Below, piece by piece: positions 1 through 9,748 of a stretch of DNA of 64,000 nt. The notes beneath the pieces are model-generated. The model saw only the letters and a program-made list of their open reading frames with translations, was not told the DNA's origin and made no database searches. The stretch covers positions 558,001 to 622,000 of the forward strand of contig OOIN01000005.1 of assembly GCA_900323505.1 (NCBI GenBank), written 5' to 3'. A program made the translations under genes and the position numbers. This DNA comes from Ustilago trichophora (Eukaryota; Basidiomycota; Ustilaginomycetes; Ustilaginales; Ustilaginaceae). How positions within the stretch are numbered: position 1 is the stretch's first letter; each line of letters opens with the position of its first letter.

Positions 1-144
1 GCGGATAACGTGGCAGCGCTGGCATTATATGAAAGGTTGGGTTTTATTAGGGAGAAACGGCTGCATAGATTTTATCTCAATGGTAGGCACCCGCAAACTC
101 CCTCTGTAATAGATGAGCTAATAGACGAGCTAAGAGAGAGATAG
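1..144 (+). CDS. NAA30: N-alpha-acetyltransferase 30, NatC catalytic subunit (3' end only)
   Basis: The frame is open from base 1 and ends at TAG 142-144, giving the last 47 residues. The start lies outside the window. The fragment begins ADNVAALALYERLGF and continues with a basic KRLHRFYLNG stretch. This matches the end of the GNAT fold in the Mak3/NAA30 family, where N-x-x-A-x-x-LYE-x-LGF closes the acetyl-CoA site and a K-R-x-x-R-Y-Y-L-N-G strand follows. NatC acetylates the N-terminus of proteins starting Met-Leu/Ile/Phe/Trp at the ribosome. A short acidic tail of about 15 residues follows the fold. The next gene is convergent. Another GNAT N-acetyltransferase such as NAA50 is possible, but the YLNG segment favours NAA30. 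Confidence 0.75.
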   Translation, partial: ADNVAALALYERLGFIREKRLHRFYLNGRHPQTPSVIDELIDELRER

Positions 145-516
145 AAAGTACTGATCATGCGTTTATTCTGGTTTCTGCGATCTGAAAACAGGAAAGGACT
201 CGTTCCGATTAGTGCTTCCCATACCAAAAAGCATGCAGAGACCCATACCGGCAGAGTTGGATGTACCGCCTCCAACGGGGCTCGTGCAACCGCCCTATCC
301 TCCACCAACACACTCCCTGTCATCTCAAGATCCCCTTTCTAACACAAACTAACTTCCACTCCCACATTCTCTCATAGATACCCTTTGGCATGTCTCAACG
401 TTTCATCCCTTCACCGGGATAGCATCTCTGTTTTTATCCTTTTTCTATACAAATATATCCACGATTTACAAAATCTCTTTCTTTCCTTCTTTAGGCTTGC
501 TGGTGAAGTCGATCGA
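145..516. other. Intergenic, convergent 3' ends
   Basis: About 370 bp between two convergent stop codons. It is pyrimidine-rich with an AT-rich stretch near 440-480. I see no gene or structured element. Confidence 0.6.
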
Positions 517-2577
517 TCAATCATCCATCTCAAAAAAGCTACCTTTTCTAACCGTCATTCCAGCAGCTCTGGTTTTTAACGACGAAGCGGTACTGGGTCT
601 AGTTTGATGATGATTAGAAGCAGGTAATCTCAGACTTGTACCTGCGAGGGCGGAGGAGAGTTGTCGTTGCTGAGAAGAAGAAGAAGAAGAAGAAGAAATT
701 TTGCCGAGTTGTAAGCTGGTACAATTTGCACATCGACAACGAGATTCTCTTGCGGTGGAGGGTCGACCGTTGTTGGTGGTGCAACATTTTGTTTTGAGGG
801 AAGGGTGTGATTTGTGCATCGAGGTTGGATGGGTGAAGGTGGTATTGCTGCGTTGTGGTGAGGGGAAGGCTGGTAGGCAGGGAAGGGGTTTATTTGTTGT
901 AGAAGTTGTGTTTTTGGTGGTGAAACGGTGGGAAGGAGGAGGGTCGAAAGAGGTTTGTAAAGGTGGGATTGCTGTAGAAGCGACCCATCGAGCAGTAGGG
1001 TGGGGTATGTGCGATCCAACTTCCTCACCAAGTAACTTTTTCAATTTGTTCATCTTTCGTACTCCTTCGACAATTTGAGTGCTCGTCGGGGATGCGTTGC
1101 TCGTCGAGACTGTTGCTTTTGTTGGAGCTAAAGAAGGAGGAGAAGGCGTGAGGTCTTTTTTGAGACCAGGATGGCCAATGAACCCTTTGATTGCGGTAAC
1201 GACGCTCTCGGGGCTATGGACGATGGTGGGCTTGCTTTTCATTGCCGCATGTTGTTGATCATGATGAGGCTGGTATCGAGGGAGGTTGCCGGCAGAGGCG
1301 GAGCGAGATAGACCACGTCTTGGTGGGATGGTGGGAGGTGGGATCAGTGGAACTGTTCGTGCTCGTAGAGGTGGTGGTGTCAGCGTGGGGACATGTAGCG
1401 ATGCTGCTGAACTAGGCGAGGGATCGGTGGGTTGAAATTGCCGGTGATTCCTCCGGTCAGATCTATCGCAACCATTTTCGGCGGATAAGAAGTTGGAAGA
1501 TCTCGAAGCGGCTTCCACAACAGCAGCAGCAGCAGCAGTTGTTTGAGGTGCAGAGTCCATGTTAGGCCGTGATCGTGCATCGTCCATGCGACTATTAGCG
1601 CCTTCGCAAGAAGATATGGAAGTGAAAGCGCTCAAAGGCGAGGATTGAGATGATGCAGCATCGCCCGTGGAAGAACAGATATCGCTGTCTTCGGCTGCTG
1701 CTTCAAGTCGAATGCTGGGAACATCCTTGCCTTCCTCTCCCTTTCCCTCCTCCTCCTTTGGTCTTATGGACTTTGGCGACCATCCACCATCACCTACCTT
1801 TACCTCTACCTCCTTCTTCATCTCTGTCTCCTTCTTCTCCACAATATCATCCAACAGACTTGGCCTTCTGCTACCGAAATCACCCATCCTGCCCATGATA
1901 CTACTTGCAAAGTAACCCGACTCTAAACTGACGCTCTCCCTGCAAGGGCTGTAAGGGAAAGGAGCAGCATCATCCGCTGGAGCAACACCACCCTCTGGTC
2001 TTTGAAACGCGCGGTAGAAGAGTGGCGACGTGAAGCCATCATCCCAGTCCGATGGAGAAGAAGGCATTGATGCGCGACGAGCCACTGCGCTTGGCAATAA
2101 CGGTGCGGGAAGCCTAATATGCGACATTCTCAACGCATCCGGCGAAGAAGGTAACGCGCGTTCCACGGAAGATAGCACCTCTGGATTGATTTCAATCTTG
2201 AGTGGCTGTCGGTGGAGACTGTTCGCCGACTGAGCCGTGGATGGAGCAACATCCAGGTCGGCAAGGTATTCGTCGATTTGAGAGATTAGCCATTCTGGAT
2301 CGGAAACTGTCGACCCTGTAGTTGGATTTCTCGGAGTTCGAGAAAAACAGTGGTCATGGATCGATGATGCGATAGTATGGCCCGTAGAGGGAGTGTGATT
2401 CGAGACACTGGCGAAGGAGGAGGACCAAAGGCTGGTGGTATTGGAGCTAGATGTGCCAGGAGAGCGCAAGAGATCGGGTGAGGATCCGTGGGGATTGTTG
2501 ACGTCGAGGAGGCGGGGGCAGTGTTGGCGACTCGTATCGATGACGAGTGCCAGAGTGCTATTGGGTTTGTCAGACAT
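517..2577 (-). CDS. Large Ser/Pro-rich protein of unknown function
   Basis: A 686-residue protein if translation starts at MSDKPNSTLALV (ATG at 2577). The frame stays open upstream to an ATG at 3066, adding 163 residues, but that part has no Ser/Pro bias and reads like leader, so I chose the inner start. The protein is dominated by Ser, Pro and Thr with homopolymer runs encoded by trinucleotide repeats: poly-Ser from (AAG)n near 675-698 and poly-Ala from (CAG)n near 1519-1540. Short ordered-looking patches include DPEWLISQIDEYLADLD, an acidic segment with EEEGKGEEGKD, and VRKMNKLKKLLGEE late in the chain. No enzyme motif, membrane span or signal peptide is visible. It is probably a disordered regulatory or scaffold protein of fungal type. 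I do not recognise the family. Confidence 0.65.
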   Translation of the reverse strand: MSDKPNSTLALVIDTSRQHCPRLLDVNNPHGSSPDLLRSPGTSSSNTTSLWSSSFASVSNHTPSTGHTIASSIHDHCFSRTPRNPTTGSTVSDPEWLISQIDEYLADLDVAPSTAQSANSLHRQPLKIEINPEVLSSVERALPSSPDALRMSHIRLPAPLLPSAVARRASMPSSPSDWDDGFTSPLFYRAFQRPEGGVAPADDAAPFPYSPCRESVSLESGYFASSIMGRMGDFGSRRPSLLDDIVEKKETEMKKEVEVKVGDGGWSPKSIRPKEEEGKGEEGKDVPSIRLEAAAEDSDICSSTGDAASSQSSPLSAFTSISSCEGANSRMDDARSRPNMDSAPQTTAAAAAVVEAASRSSNFLSAENGCDRSDRRNHRQFQPTDPSPSSAASLHVPTLTPPPLRARTVPLIPPPTIPPRRGLSRSASAGNLPRYQPHHDQQHAAMKSKPTIVHSPESVVTAIKGFIGHPGLKKDLTPSPPSLAPTKATVSTSNASPTSTQIVEGVRKMNKLKKLLGEEVGSHIPHPTARWVASTAIPPLQTSFDPPPSHRFTTKNTTSTTNKPLPCLPAFPSPQRSNTTFTHPTSMHKSHPSLKTKCCTTNNGRPSTARESRCRCANCTSLQLGKISSSSSSSSQQRQLSSALAGTSLRLPASNHHQTRPSTASSLKTRAAGMTVRKGSFFEMDD

Positions 2578-3574
2578 TGGATGCTTTATTTGTGTCGGTG
2601 ATGTCCGTGAAGGCGCTGATGGCAGATGACGATGGTTGGAAGGAAAGGAAACAAAGGAAAGGAGAGAGGGGGGTTTCAAGAGCGACTCGAGGAGTTGTGA
2701 ACCTTTGTAATGCCAAAAAAAGGTCGGGACCGGAGTCTTTGCCTTTGGTGGGCTCATCCATCTGGAACCACAAGAGATCCTGTTGTACGTTGGACCGAAC
2801 TCTTGCAACCTTTTCCGAACCACTGCCACGAGCCCGACTTCATCGCATGTATATCCCTGCGAAGACCGAACGTCCGGCCCGCTTTGCTTAACCTCACCAT
2901 TGCACTCTGTTGTATGAAACTTTGGACGAAAGCTTTCCTCCCATACTCCCCCTATTTTGACTAGAAGCTCACACTTTTTGCTTGCCAACCTTGCGTCCAC
3001 GCTCATCATTTCTTCCTGCACGTTGGGTTCAGCACGACAACAGACAGTTTTACAACAGACACCCATTTATTCTTTTCCGAGTTGTAGCACAGAGGGACAC
3101 CAAAAAGTGATGAGATGAGGACACGGACACAGCTGCCCGAAATCAGTCCCGCACGAACCCTTTTGCTGGCGGCACTGGGTCAAATGAGGCTCGCAGCTGC
3201 CCCACCTGCAACACAGCTCTTCCCCCTTTTTTTGTTGTTGTGTAGCTGCTGTGGATTGCAGTCGGATCGGAAGAGTCAACCATGCAACTTCCGCCCTGCC
3301 CTGTCCTGGCCTGTCCCTCCATTTTTCTACTGAAGGAAAGAGACCGTAGCAGGTGCAGATGAAAAGAGGTGCTCTAGAGCTCGCTCTCCGCCGGTGAATT
3401 TCATCTTCACAATCAGTCGTGTCAGTGCGATCCTTTTTTTTCCTTTTGAGGGCACAGTACAAATTTGCCGATGTGGGTTCTACATTGACGCACAGCCGGC
3501 GTTACATGATACTCTGTGTTGGAAGGTGTAAGATATCACAATCGACGCTCGGATCTCTCCCTCTGGTGGTAGAG
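2578..3574. other. Intergenic / upstream region of the Ser/Pro-rich gene
   Basis: About 1 kb between the inner start of the Ser/Pro-rich gene and the stop of the aminotransferase gene, both on the minus strand. The 2578-3066 part is an in-frame open extension of the former and may be coding. The rest holds only small overlapping frames with no recognisable content. Confidence 0.5.
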
Positions 3575-5454
3575 CTACTGAGTTGCAGCAACGCCCCAAC
3601 CGGCTCCCTTTTTATCCCACAGCTCGCTGAGGATTGCCAGTCTTTCTGGAAGCTTGGCAAGTTTCTCAGTGGAGACGTTGGCAACCGAGACACGCAGTCT
3701 AGAGCCGGAAGCTTCCCCCGTACAATCGGCGCCCGTCGGCATGAAAAAGGCCCCGGGCAGCACTACAACGCCCACCAGCTCAGCAAGAGCCTGTGCGACC
3801 TTATCCGATGGAACGGAAGCAAACGGATGGCGCAAAAACACGTAGTACGCGCCGGCTGATTCAACGTGCCACCCCCACTCCTTGGGTGATTTGGCCAAGG
3901 TTGAATCTGTCGATGAGGGTCCAGCGAGAGCGCTAGCGTCTTGGTTGAGGAAGGGAGGTACAGGTCGCGAGAGACCTTCGACGAATGCACGGCGTCGAAT
4001 GCGAAGTTCGCTTGCGACTTGTCCACGCCATTCAAGCTGCTGTGGGTCTTCGATTGCCCACGCTACGGCACGTTGGGTGTCGGTACGCGGTGGGGAGACT
4101 TGGAAGTTGTCCAGTGCTTTAGCTGTGGGTCCAAAGATGAGTTTTTCAGACCCGGAAGCGTCCTTGATCTTCTGCTGGAGGAAAGCAGAGTGTGCGACAA
4201 ATCCACCCAAACGATGACCGGGGATGGCATAGCTCTTGGAAAAACTGAAGAGGTGGATGATAGTGCTACGCCAATCCCAATCGGGATCCCAGCTCGCTTC
4301 TGCTAAGCCAGCGGGGGCATCTTCGAACAGATCGTGGGGGCGCGCTAAATTATGAGGCAGCGAAGGGGGGAAGGCCGATGCAGTGGGCTGAGATGCTTCG
4401 TCGAGGTCGCTGCCAGTCAGCAAAAAGTCTCGGTAGCTGTAAGGAGGATCATCAGAGTATAGAGAACAAGGTGAGATTTTATATAAAGATTTGCGAGGAT
4501 GGTCAGCGAGGTTCGGTTTGAAAAAAGTAAATAAAGATCAGGCTTCGGGAGCTGTTTAGGCTGTTGTGTTTTCCCGTGGAAGGATACACTGAGCACAACT
4601 TCCACTCACGTTTCGTCAAGGATGAGTGCAACTCGATACTCTCTGCAGAGCACAGCAACGTCGCGGATGAGATCGGGTGGGTAGATAGCTCCGGTTGGGT
4701 TATTAGGCGTCACGAGTACTACACCCTTGATGGTCTTCCTGGCCGCTCGGCTGTCGCTTGTTAGCAAGGCGCGAATCATTTGGATGTCTGGGAAGTATTC
4801 TGGTGGCTTTGTGTGAACCGAAGCAATCTGAATTCCGAACGCTGTCATGGTCATTTGATGGTTGAAATACCAAGGATCGCAGATAATTAACGCATCTCCA
4901 GGAGCGGCGATCGCGGTGGCCACAGTTGTAAAGGCCAAGTTGCAACCAGCAGTGATTCCGACATTCTCCTCGGTGACTTGATTCTTGTCTCCCTTGCCAG
5001 GGGTTCTGTAGACCCTGTTGATATCTCTAGCGACAGATTGGCGCAGCTTGGAGTCGCCAAAGACGGGTCCGTAGCCATGGGTATGACCTGCTGGAGAAGA
5101 GGCATTTTCGGGCTGAGCTTCGAACTGAATACGATCGAGCAGTGCCGATGTCGGCGGATGACCGGGCACGCCCTGAGCTAGATTGAGCAATGGGAAATGT
5201 GGCAGCACATCAGCTCCTGCCAGCGGAGAAGAGCTTGATGGATAAGACTGCGCCCATCTTGCGCCGATCTGCACCGGCGGGTCAATGGTATGTAAGTGGA
5301 GGTTGGGATTGAAGTCGTAGCCTGGCGCCGATGACGACGACGACGACGAAGACGAAGACATGATGGATCTCGATGCTCGAAAGGTGTTGAAGCTAGAACG
5401 GAGTGATCTTTCGGCTGTTGTCGAGATGAGAGGATGCGCAAGCGAGGTCCGCAT
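3575..5454 (-). CDS. Class I/II PLP-dependent aminotransferase (one intron)
   Basis: Two exons, 5454-4610 and 4436-3575, joined over a 173-bp intron (donor GTGAGT at 4609-4604, acceptor TTACAG ending at 4437), give 568 residues. The splice rebuilds the motif ILDETYRDF, a classic aspartate-aminotransferase-fold signature, which strongly supports it. Other family motifs are LNLAQGVPGHPP, the cofactor-loop Y-G-P-V-x-G-D, TAGCNLAF, CDPWYFNHQM, TPNNPTGA and FSFSKSYAIPGHRLGG, in which the Lys near residue 349 should bind pyridoxal phosphate. The substrate is not clear; kynurenine/aromatic or ACC-synthase-like relatives share this layout. The first in-frame ATG (5454) gives an Arg/Ser-rich, nearly acid-free N-terminus that could be a mitochondrial presequence. 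A second ATG at 5361, before a poly-Ser run coded by a GAC repeat, would give a 537-residue cytosolic form. Confidence 0.85.
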
Positions 5455-5760
5455 AAGCACAGAGATCGAAAAGAATGTTGACGCAAGCAAAGACGGGGAG
5501 TGCACTATCCAGTATGATGGTTGCGGGGAAGACAGACGCCGGCGCTGATGTCGAATAAGTCCGTGCGAGTTGTGAATACCACCGGCCTCTTGAGCGGCTT
5601 AATATTTTCGTAATAGTCCCGCGCGCCACGCGTCAACTCAGCATAACTCGCATTGCGCACCTTTGCAACTTTCTTCAGATTCAAGTCACACACCTATACA
5701 GTACAGACGCAACACTCAATGACATAGCTTGGTTGTGACCCATATGCTTGCATCGACTTT
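5455..5760. other. Upstream region of the aminotransferase gene
   Basis: About 300 bp between the first aminotransferase ATG and the transposon. It contains a TACAGTAC palindrome-like motif near 5695-5706. No gene seen. Confidence 0.5.
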
Positions 5761-5762
5761 TA

Positions 5763-5842
5763 TTCCTTTCGGCGCATCAAATTGTGACGGTCCGTGATCA
5801 CATCATGATCTCTGCTGGTGTTATCGTGATCGAGGATGAAGA
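5763..5842 (+). repeat. Left terminal inverted repeat of the Tc1-like element
   Basis: 80-bp arm, 79/80 identical to the reverse complement of 7382-7461. It begins TTCCTTTCGGCGCATCAAAT directly after the TA duplication. Confidence 0.93.
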
Positions 5843-5976
5843 CACCACAACTCGATTCGTGATGCTTGCAAATGTTATCGAATGCTCTCAATTGATGTCA
5901 TCGTGACCACACTTCGTGACTCTGCCTGTGATGCTGATACAAAAGATGACATTGCAAGTGCGAGCAGGTACAAGAA

Positions 5977-7071
5977 CTAGATGATGGCCGGGTCAAGAAC
6001 ATTGGTATTGGGCATGAGATTGTGACGAGAGAGAGCAGCAGCGGCATCATGATCAGTGTCAAGGCGGTGGCCTGCCTCAGCCACAATCATCCACCGATTG
6101 GTCTCATGAATCCAGCCCCGGGCAGCTTCTGGTGTGATGGTACTGAGCGACTGATCAATGAGTGAACAGATGTCATCAGCATCTCGAAGTTCCTGACGGC
6201 CAACAAAGGGCTTTACCTTTGCAAAGACCTTCTCTGCAATGTTGAACCATGGAGTATAGGGCGGAAGGTACTGAACTTGGTGTCCAGCTCCTTGGATTGC
6301 CTGTGCGACATTGTTGGAGTGATGAAAGCCGGCGTTGTCGAGCACAAAGACCGTTGGCTGGCCTTCAAAGACCGGGAACACCTCTTCCTGGAAGAACTCA
6401 ACGAGGCTGGCACTGTTCCAGGCCCCGGTCTTCACCCTTCTTGCCTGTATACCATTGCGGTCAATGGCAACCAGCAAGGACATGTTTGGGCCACGGTTGT
6501 AAGGCCTGTTGCGCTGAGTGGCACGCTCACCGACACGAGCACGGCCAACCTTCCTTGTTTGCTGGAGATGGAAGCCAGCCTCATCAAGGAAGACGGCATC
6601 GTCGAGGGTGTGTCCTGAGGTACGGAAGGCCCGTACCCATGCTTGTCGAGCAGTGATTACCTCCGGGCTGTTGTGTCGATCGTGTTCAACATTGACACGC
6701 TTCAGTGTGATGTGTAGACGGTCGTGAAGAGCATGACGGACTGTCTTGTCCGAAAGCTCAAGGCCAGTTGACTCTTGGAGGTGGTGCCGGATCTCCTCAA
6801 TGGTTGCACTAGGGTGCTGTCCGACAAACTCCAGCATTGTGTTGAGATGGTCTTCGCCGATCTTGCTTCCACGGAAAGCACCACCTTTCTTCCTCTGCGC
6901 CGATGTCTCACCAGTCTGCTCATACTTCCGGACAATGCTGTCCACGGTGCTGTATGCGTAGTCGTAGCGCTTGGATACCTCTGCCTTTGTCTGGCCCTTG
7001 TGGAGCACAAAGTCCACAATCTTTGCTCGGATCGGGTCTGGGACAACGTTCTTCTTCTTCTTCGGTGGCAT
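5977..7071 (-). CDS. Tc1/IS630-type DDE transposase
   Basis: A 364-residue protein from the ATG at 7071 (MPPKKKKNVV). It catalyses cut-and-paste excision and integration at TA. A paired helix-turn-helix region covers roughly residues 12-120 (for example TKAEVSKRYDYAYSTVDSIV and TIEEIRHHL), with a Lys-rich possible nuclear signal at the start. The DDE core is complete: D163 in VFLDEAGFH, D245 in VFVLDNAGFH and E280 in YTPWFNIAEKVF. That gives 34 residues between the second and third acid, the DD34E spacing of Tc1 relatives. Length is normal for the family. The frame is also open upstream to 7296 through a TG-rich repeat that would encode a long poly-Thr tract; I take that as untranslated or dispensable. 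Confidence 0.92.
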   Translation of the reverse strand: MPPKKKKNVVPDPIRAKIVDFVLHKGQTKAEVSKRYDYAYSTVDSIVRKYEQTGETSAQRKKGGAFRGSKIGEDHLNTMLEFVGQHPSATIEEIRHHLQESTGLELSDKTVRHALHDRLHITLKRVNVEHDRHNSPEVITARQAWVRAFRTSGHTLDDAVFLDEAGFHLQQTRKVGRARVGERATQRNRPYNRGPNMSLLVAIDRNGIQARRVKTGAWNSASLVEFFQEEVFPVFEGQPTVFVLDNAGFHHSNNVAQAIQGAGHQVQYLPPYTPWFNIAEKVFAKVKPFVGRQELRDADDICSLIDQSLSTITPEAARGWIHETNRWMIVAEAGHRLDTDHDAAAALSRHNLMPNTNVLDPAII

Positions 7072-7200
7072 GGTGTTGGTGTTGGTGGTGGTGTTGGTGG
7101 CGGTGTTGGTGGCGGTGTTGGTGGCGGTGTTGGTGTTGGTGGTGGTTGTGGTGGTGGTTGTGGTTGTGGTTGTGGTTGTGGTTGTGGTTGTGGTAGTGAA
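7072..7200. repeat. GGTGTT / TTGTGG hexamer-type microsatellite
   Basis: Tandem G/T-rich hexamers (GGTGTT, GGTGGC, then TTGTGG) directly upstream of the transposase ATG. On the transposase strand they read as an in-frame poly-Thr/Asn tract. Confidence 0.85.
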
Positions 7201-7381
7201 GAAAGGAGCAAATGACGAGCAGCTGATGGCTGACGGCTGATGAGGAGGATGAGGAGGAGGAGGAGGAGGACCGTGCATTGGCTGAGTCACGATCACTGCT
7301 TACAAAAACTAGGAGTGTCACGATGACATCTCCTATGGCCTTACGATAACATTTGTCAGAGTTACGAATCAAAGTGCAGCA

Positions 7382-7461
7382 TCTTCATCCTCGATCACGA
7401 TAACACCAGCAGAGATCATGATGTGATCACGGACCGTCACGATTTGATGCGCCGAAAGGAA
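7382..7461 (-). repeat. Right terminal inverted repeat of the Tc1-like element
   Basis: 80-bp arm matching 5763-5842 in inverted orientation. It is followed by TA at 7462-7463, only 13 bp before the stop codon of the RPAP3-like gene. Confidence 0.93.
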
Positions 7462-7476
7462 TAATTCAAGTGACAA

Positions 7477-8736
7477 TCACACCTCCCAGGTCGACTTCAA
7501 GTCGTGCCTGCCAACAGCATCAATGCAAAACGCAGCGTCTCCCTTTTCCGTAGCATCGAGCATCGATACAGTCATTCCGAAGCGCTTGCATCTTGGCAGA
7601 GCCTCCAGAACACTTATTGTCATCTCCTTGAGATCTACATCCTCTGATGAGATGCGCTGGCCTTCCGCCAATGTTTTCAAGATTTCTGCCACGAGCTCCG
7701 GCTCCAGCATGGTATCGATCATGCTCGGTATTGAATCAGGATCAATGGAAGCTAGCAGCTTCAGTCGGCCTGACTTGGTCTTCCATCGTCGGTGGAATTC
7801 TGTTGCTGACATCTTTCCTGGTGCTGTTCGCGTTTGCGGTCTTGCTCGAGGTGTGGGTGCCGGCGTCGAGATTGCCGTGGATGAGGCGCCGAAGTTGAGT
7901 GCCGAGGCGGTCTTTTTGGCCGCGGTACTCGTGGTAGGCATGACCGTCGATTGTGCCGATCCTGATGTTGCTGCTGCTGGAGATGTCTGATCTGCACAAC
8001 TTCGGGCTGAGGGAACAGATGCGAGCGAAATCGACTGCGACGTAGGCTTGACTGTTGTCTTGCGTGTGGTCACTTCGCGAAGGAATCCACCGGTCTCGCC
8101 GGGAAACTTGGCTGGCAATGCGCTGGTGGAGGGTTTCGAAGTGACTACCGTCTTGTCTTGTTCGTCAGTATCAGACATGCCGACTTGTTGGAGAAACTTT
8201 CTTGCCGCCTCAACTGAGCTGCTCGAGCCGTTAGCCGCCGTATCTTGTTTCGATTTCGGTATGCCAACTTGAGCGGTGGATCCTTCCGTAGTGCTCGACG
8301 CCTTACTGAACTTCCCCAAATCAATCGGCTCGGTCCTCTTTGGCTTCTGCGACACAAGAGCCTGTCTAGCCTTCGTCAGTCCCGCCCTGGCTTCCACGTT
8401 TCCAGCATCTAGACGCAATACCGCTTCGTAGTCCTCAATCGCCGACGTCAGTTGATCCGCACCAGCCTTGGCCGTCGCCCTTCGATACAGAGCCTTGACA
8501 TTGTTCGGTGATAGAGACAGAGCAGTGGTACAATCGCGCTCAGCATCGACAAACTTGCCCAATTTGATGTATGCCATGGCACGATTCAGCGGATAGGTTG
8601 GCTCTGTAGGGTCAGCAACGTGTGCAGCAGAGTAGAAGCCGATGGCCTCCGGGTATTGTTTCTTGCCGAATGCTTCATTGCCTTGTTGCTTTGCTTCTTG
8701 CGCTTTGGCCTTGTCTAGTGTGTGTTTGGTGTCCAT
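7477..8736 (-). CDS. RPAP3-like TPR co-chaperone
   Basis: A 419-residue protein from the ATG at 8736. Residues about 10-125 form three tetratricopeptide repeats (AKQQGNEAFGKKQYPEAIGF, YPLNRAMAYIKLGKFVDAE, ALYRRATAKAGADQLTSAIE), a set that usually clamps the C-terminal EEVD of Hsp90/Hsp70. A long Ser/Thr/Ala-rich linker follows. Residues about 310-405, beginning MSATEFHRRWKTKSGRLKLL, look like the C-terminal domain of RNA polymerase II-associated protein 3, which links Hsp90 to R2TP in assembling polymerase and other complexes. The reading rests on that architecture. A generic TPR co-chaperone is the alternative. A transposon lies immediately beyond the stop codon and is read on the same strand, so this transcript must either end within the element or run into it. 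Confidence 0.78.
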   Translation of the reverse strand: MDTKHTLDKAKAQEAKQQGNEAFGKKQYPEAIGFYSAAHVADPTEPTYPLNRAMAYIKLGKFVDAERDCTTALSLSPNNVKALYRRATAKAGADQLTSAIEDYEAVLRLDAGNVEARAGLTKARQALVSQKPKRTEPIDLGKFSKASSTTEGSTAQVGIPKSKQDTAANGSSSSVEAARKFLQQVGMSDTDEQDKTVVTSKPSTSALPAKFPGETGGFLREVTTRKTTVKPTSQSISLASVPSARSCADQTSPAAATSGSAQSTVMPTTSTAAKKTASALNFGASSTAISTPAPTPRARPQTRTAPGKMSATEFHRRWKTKSGRLKLLASIDPDSIPSMIDTMLEPELVAEILKTLAEGQRISSEDVDLKEMTISVLEALPRCKRFGMTVSMLDATEKGDAAFCIDAVGRHDLKSTWEV

Positions 8737-9748
8737 CGTAGCGACAAAGGGGGAAGAAGACGGCGGTGGAAGTGTGTAGGATGTGGGAGAGGAAAAAGTG
8801 TTGGTTGGGTGTTGTTCTTCTCGAAATGTCTGTTTGAGCTCTAAAAAGATCGCGTCCTCAAAGCCTCCACTTGCCGCGGTTTCGGCAGCCAGTCTTGCGC
8901 TCTAACAATGAAAAGGCATTTGCGCAAAACAGTATATGCACTCGGTGAAGAGCCTCTCGCATGGTCAAATCGAGGCTTCTATTGGTGAAACAGGTACAGC
9001 GAGCGAGGATGGCATGACCTTGATGTTGACCTGCCAAACTTGGACGTGAATTTTCTTGAGAAAGGGGCTTCGGCTAAGCACAGACACGAACGACACTTTT
9101 CGGACCCTGAAAAAGTGACACCCTGTCAGTCCAACTCTGCACTGACCTTTTCTTTCGGTCTCATTCACCATGATCGAGCTCAAGGTAGAGATGCCAAAAG
9201 CGAAGCACATATGCGAGCTATAGGAGTGGTATGCTCAAAGATTGACTCGTGGAGCTCAGTCTGAACTATAGAAGAGACCTACATCTTCAGGCGTTGCCGA
9301 AGACTGTGAGATACTGCAGAGAATCGCGTCCCGAAGCCCCTGAGCAAGCTGCATGGCACGGAAGGCTCGACGGCGAATAGGGGGCGATCCAAGCTCTTGG
9401 CTGCTGTTGTGACCCTGAGACGCTCTGAGTCCAACACCTGAAACGTGCTAAGCTCAAAGGTGTTGGGTGCGCCCCACTCAATGGCTGAAATAAGAGATGC
9501 TGAAAATAGATGCCGTCTGCAGAGAATGTCGTCAAAAGATGTTGCCAGCACATATATGAAGTAGCTCGACCCCCACCTCTTTTCGTCGTCATACCAAGTC
9601 ACTTTGTGATCTCTTCTTACCTATCCTGATCTAACCAAGGATATCTCGTCACGAACTTTCACGACCTTTAACGCCCTCAGCAACATCTCGCATTCTTCTT
9701 CTCGTATCTACTCGTACTCTTCCAACAGCTCCTCAACCAACCGCAATT
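8737..9748. other. Divergent promoter region
   Basis: About 1 kb between the starts of two divergent genes. The 150 bp before 9749 are pyrimidine-rich, as in other leaders in this window. No gene seen. Confidence 0.5.

Larger units (their letters stand above)
5763..7461 (-). mobile_element. Tc1/mariner-IS630-like DNA transposon, apparently intact, 1699 bp
   Basis: The ends are inverted repeats starting TTCCTTTCGGCGCATCAAAT. The outer 80 bp (5763-5842 and 7382-7461) match with a single mismatch (5783 versus 7441). Beyond this the arms diverge, but exact blocks recur at the same distance from each end: 7 bp at 5854/7364, 12 bp at 5869/7344 and 14 bp at 5894/7317. The repeat is therefore at least 145 bp long without indels. 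Both ends are flanked by TA (5761-5762 and 7462-7463), the target duplication of this superfamily. One transposase frame without breaks lies inside. The near-identical arms and open frame suggest recent insertion and possible activity. Confidence 0.92.

Noticed and set aside
6702..7211. Frames with poly-Pro/Gln or poly-Gly/Val across the transposase start
   Set aside because: Products of the G/T hexamer microsatellite read in other frames.
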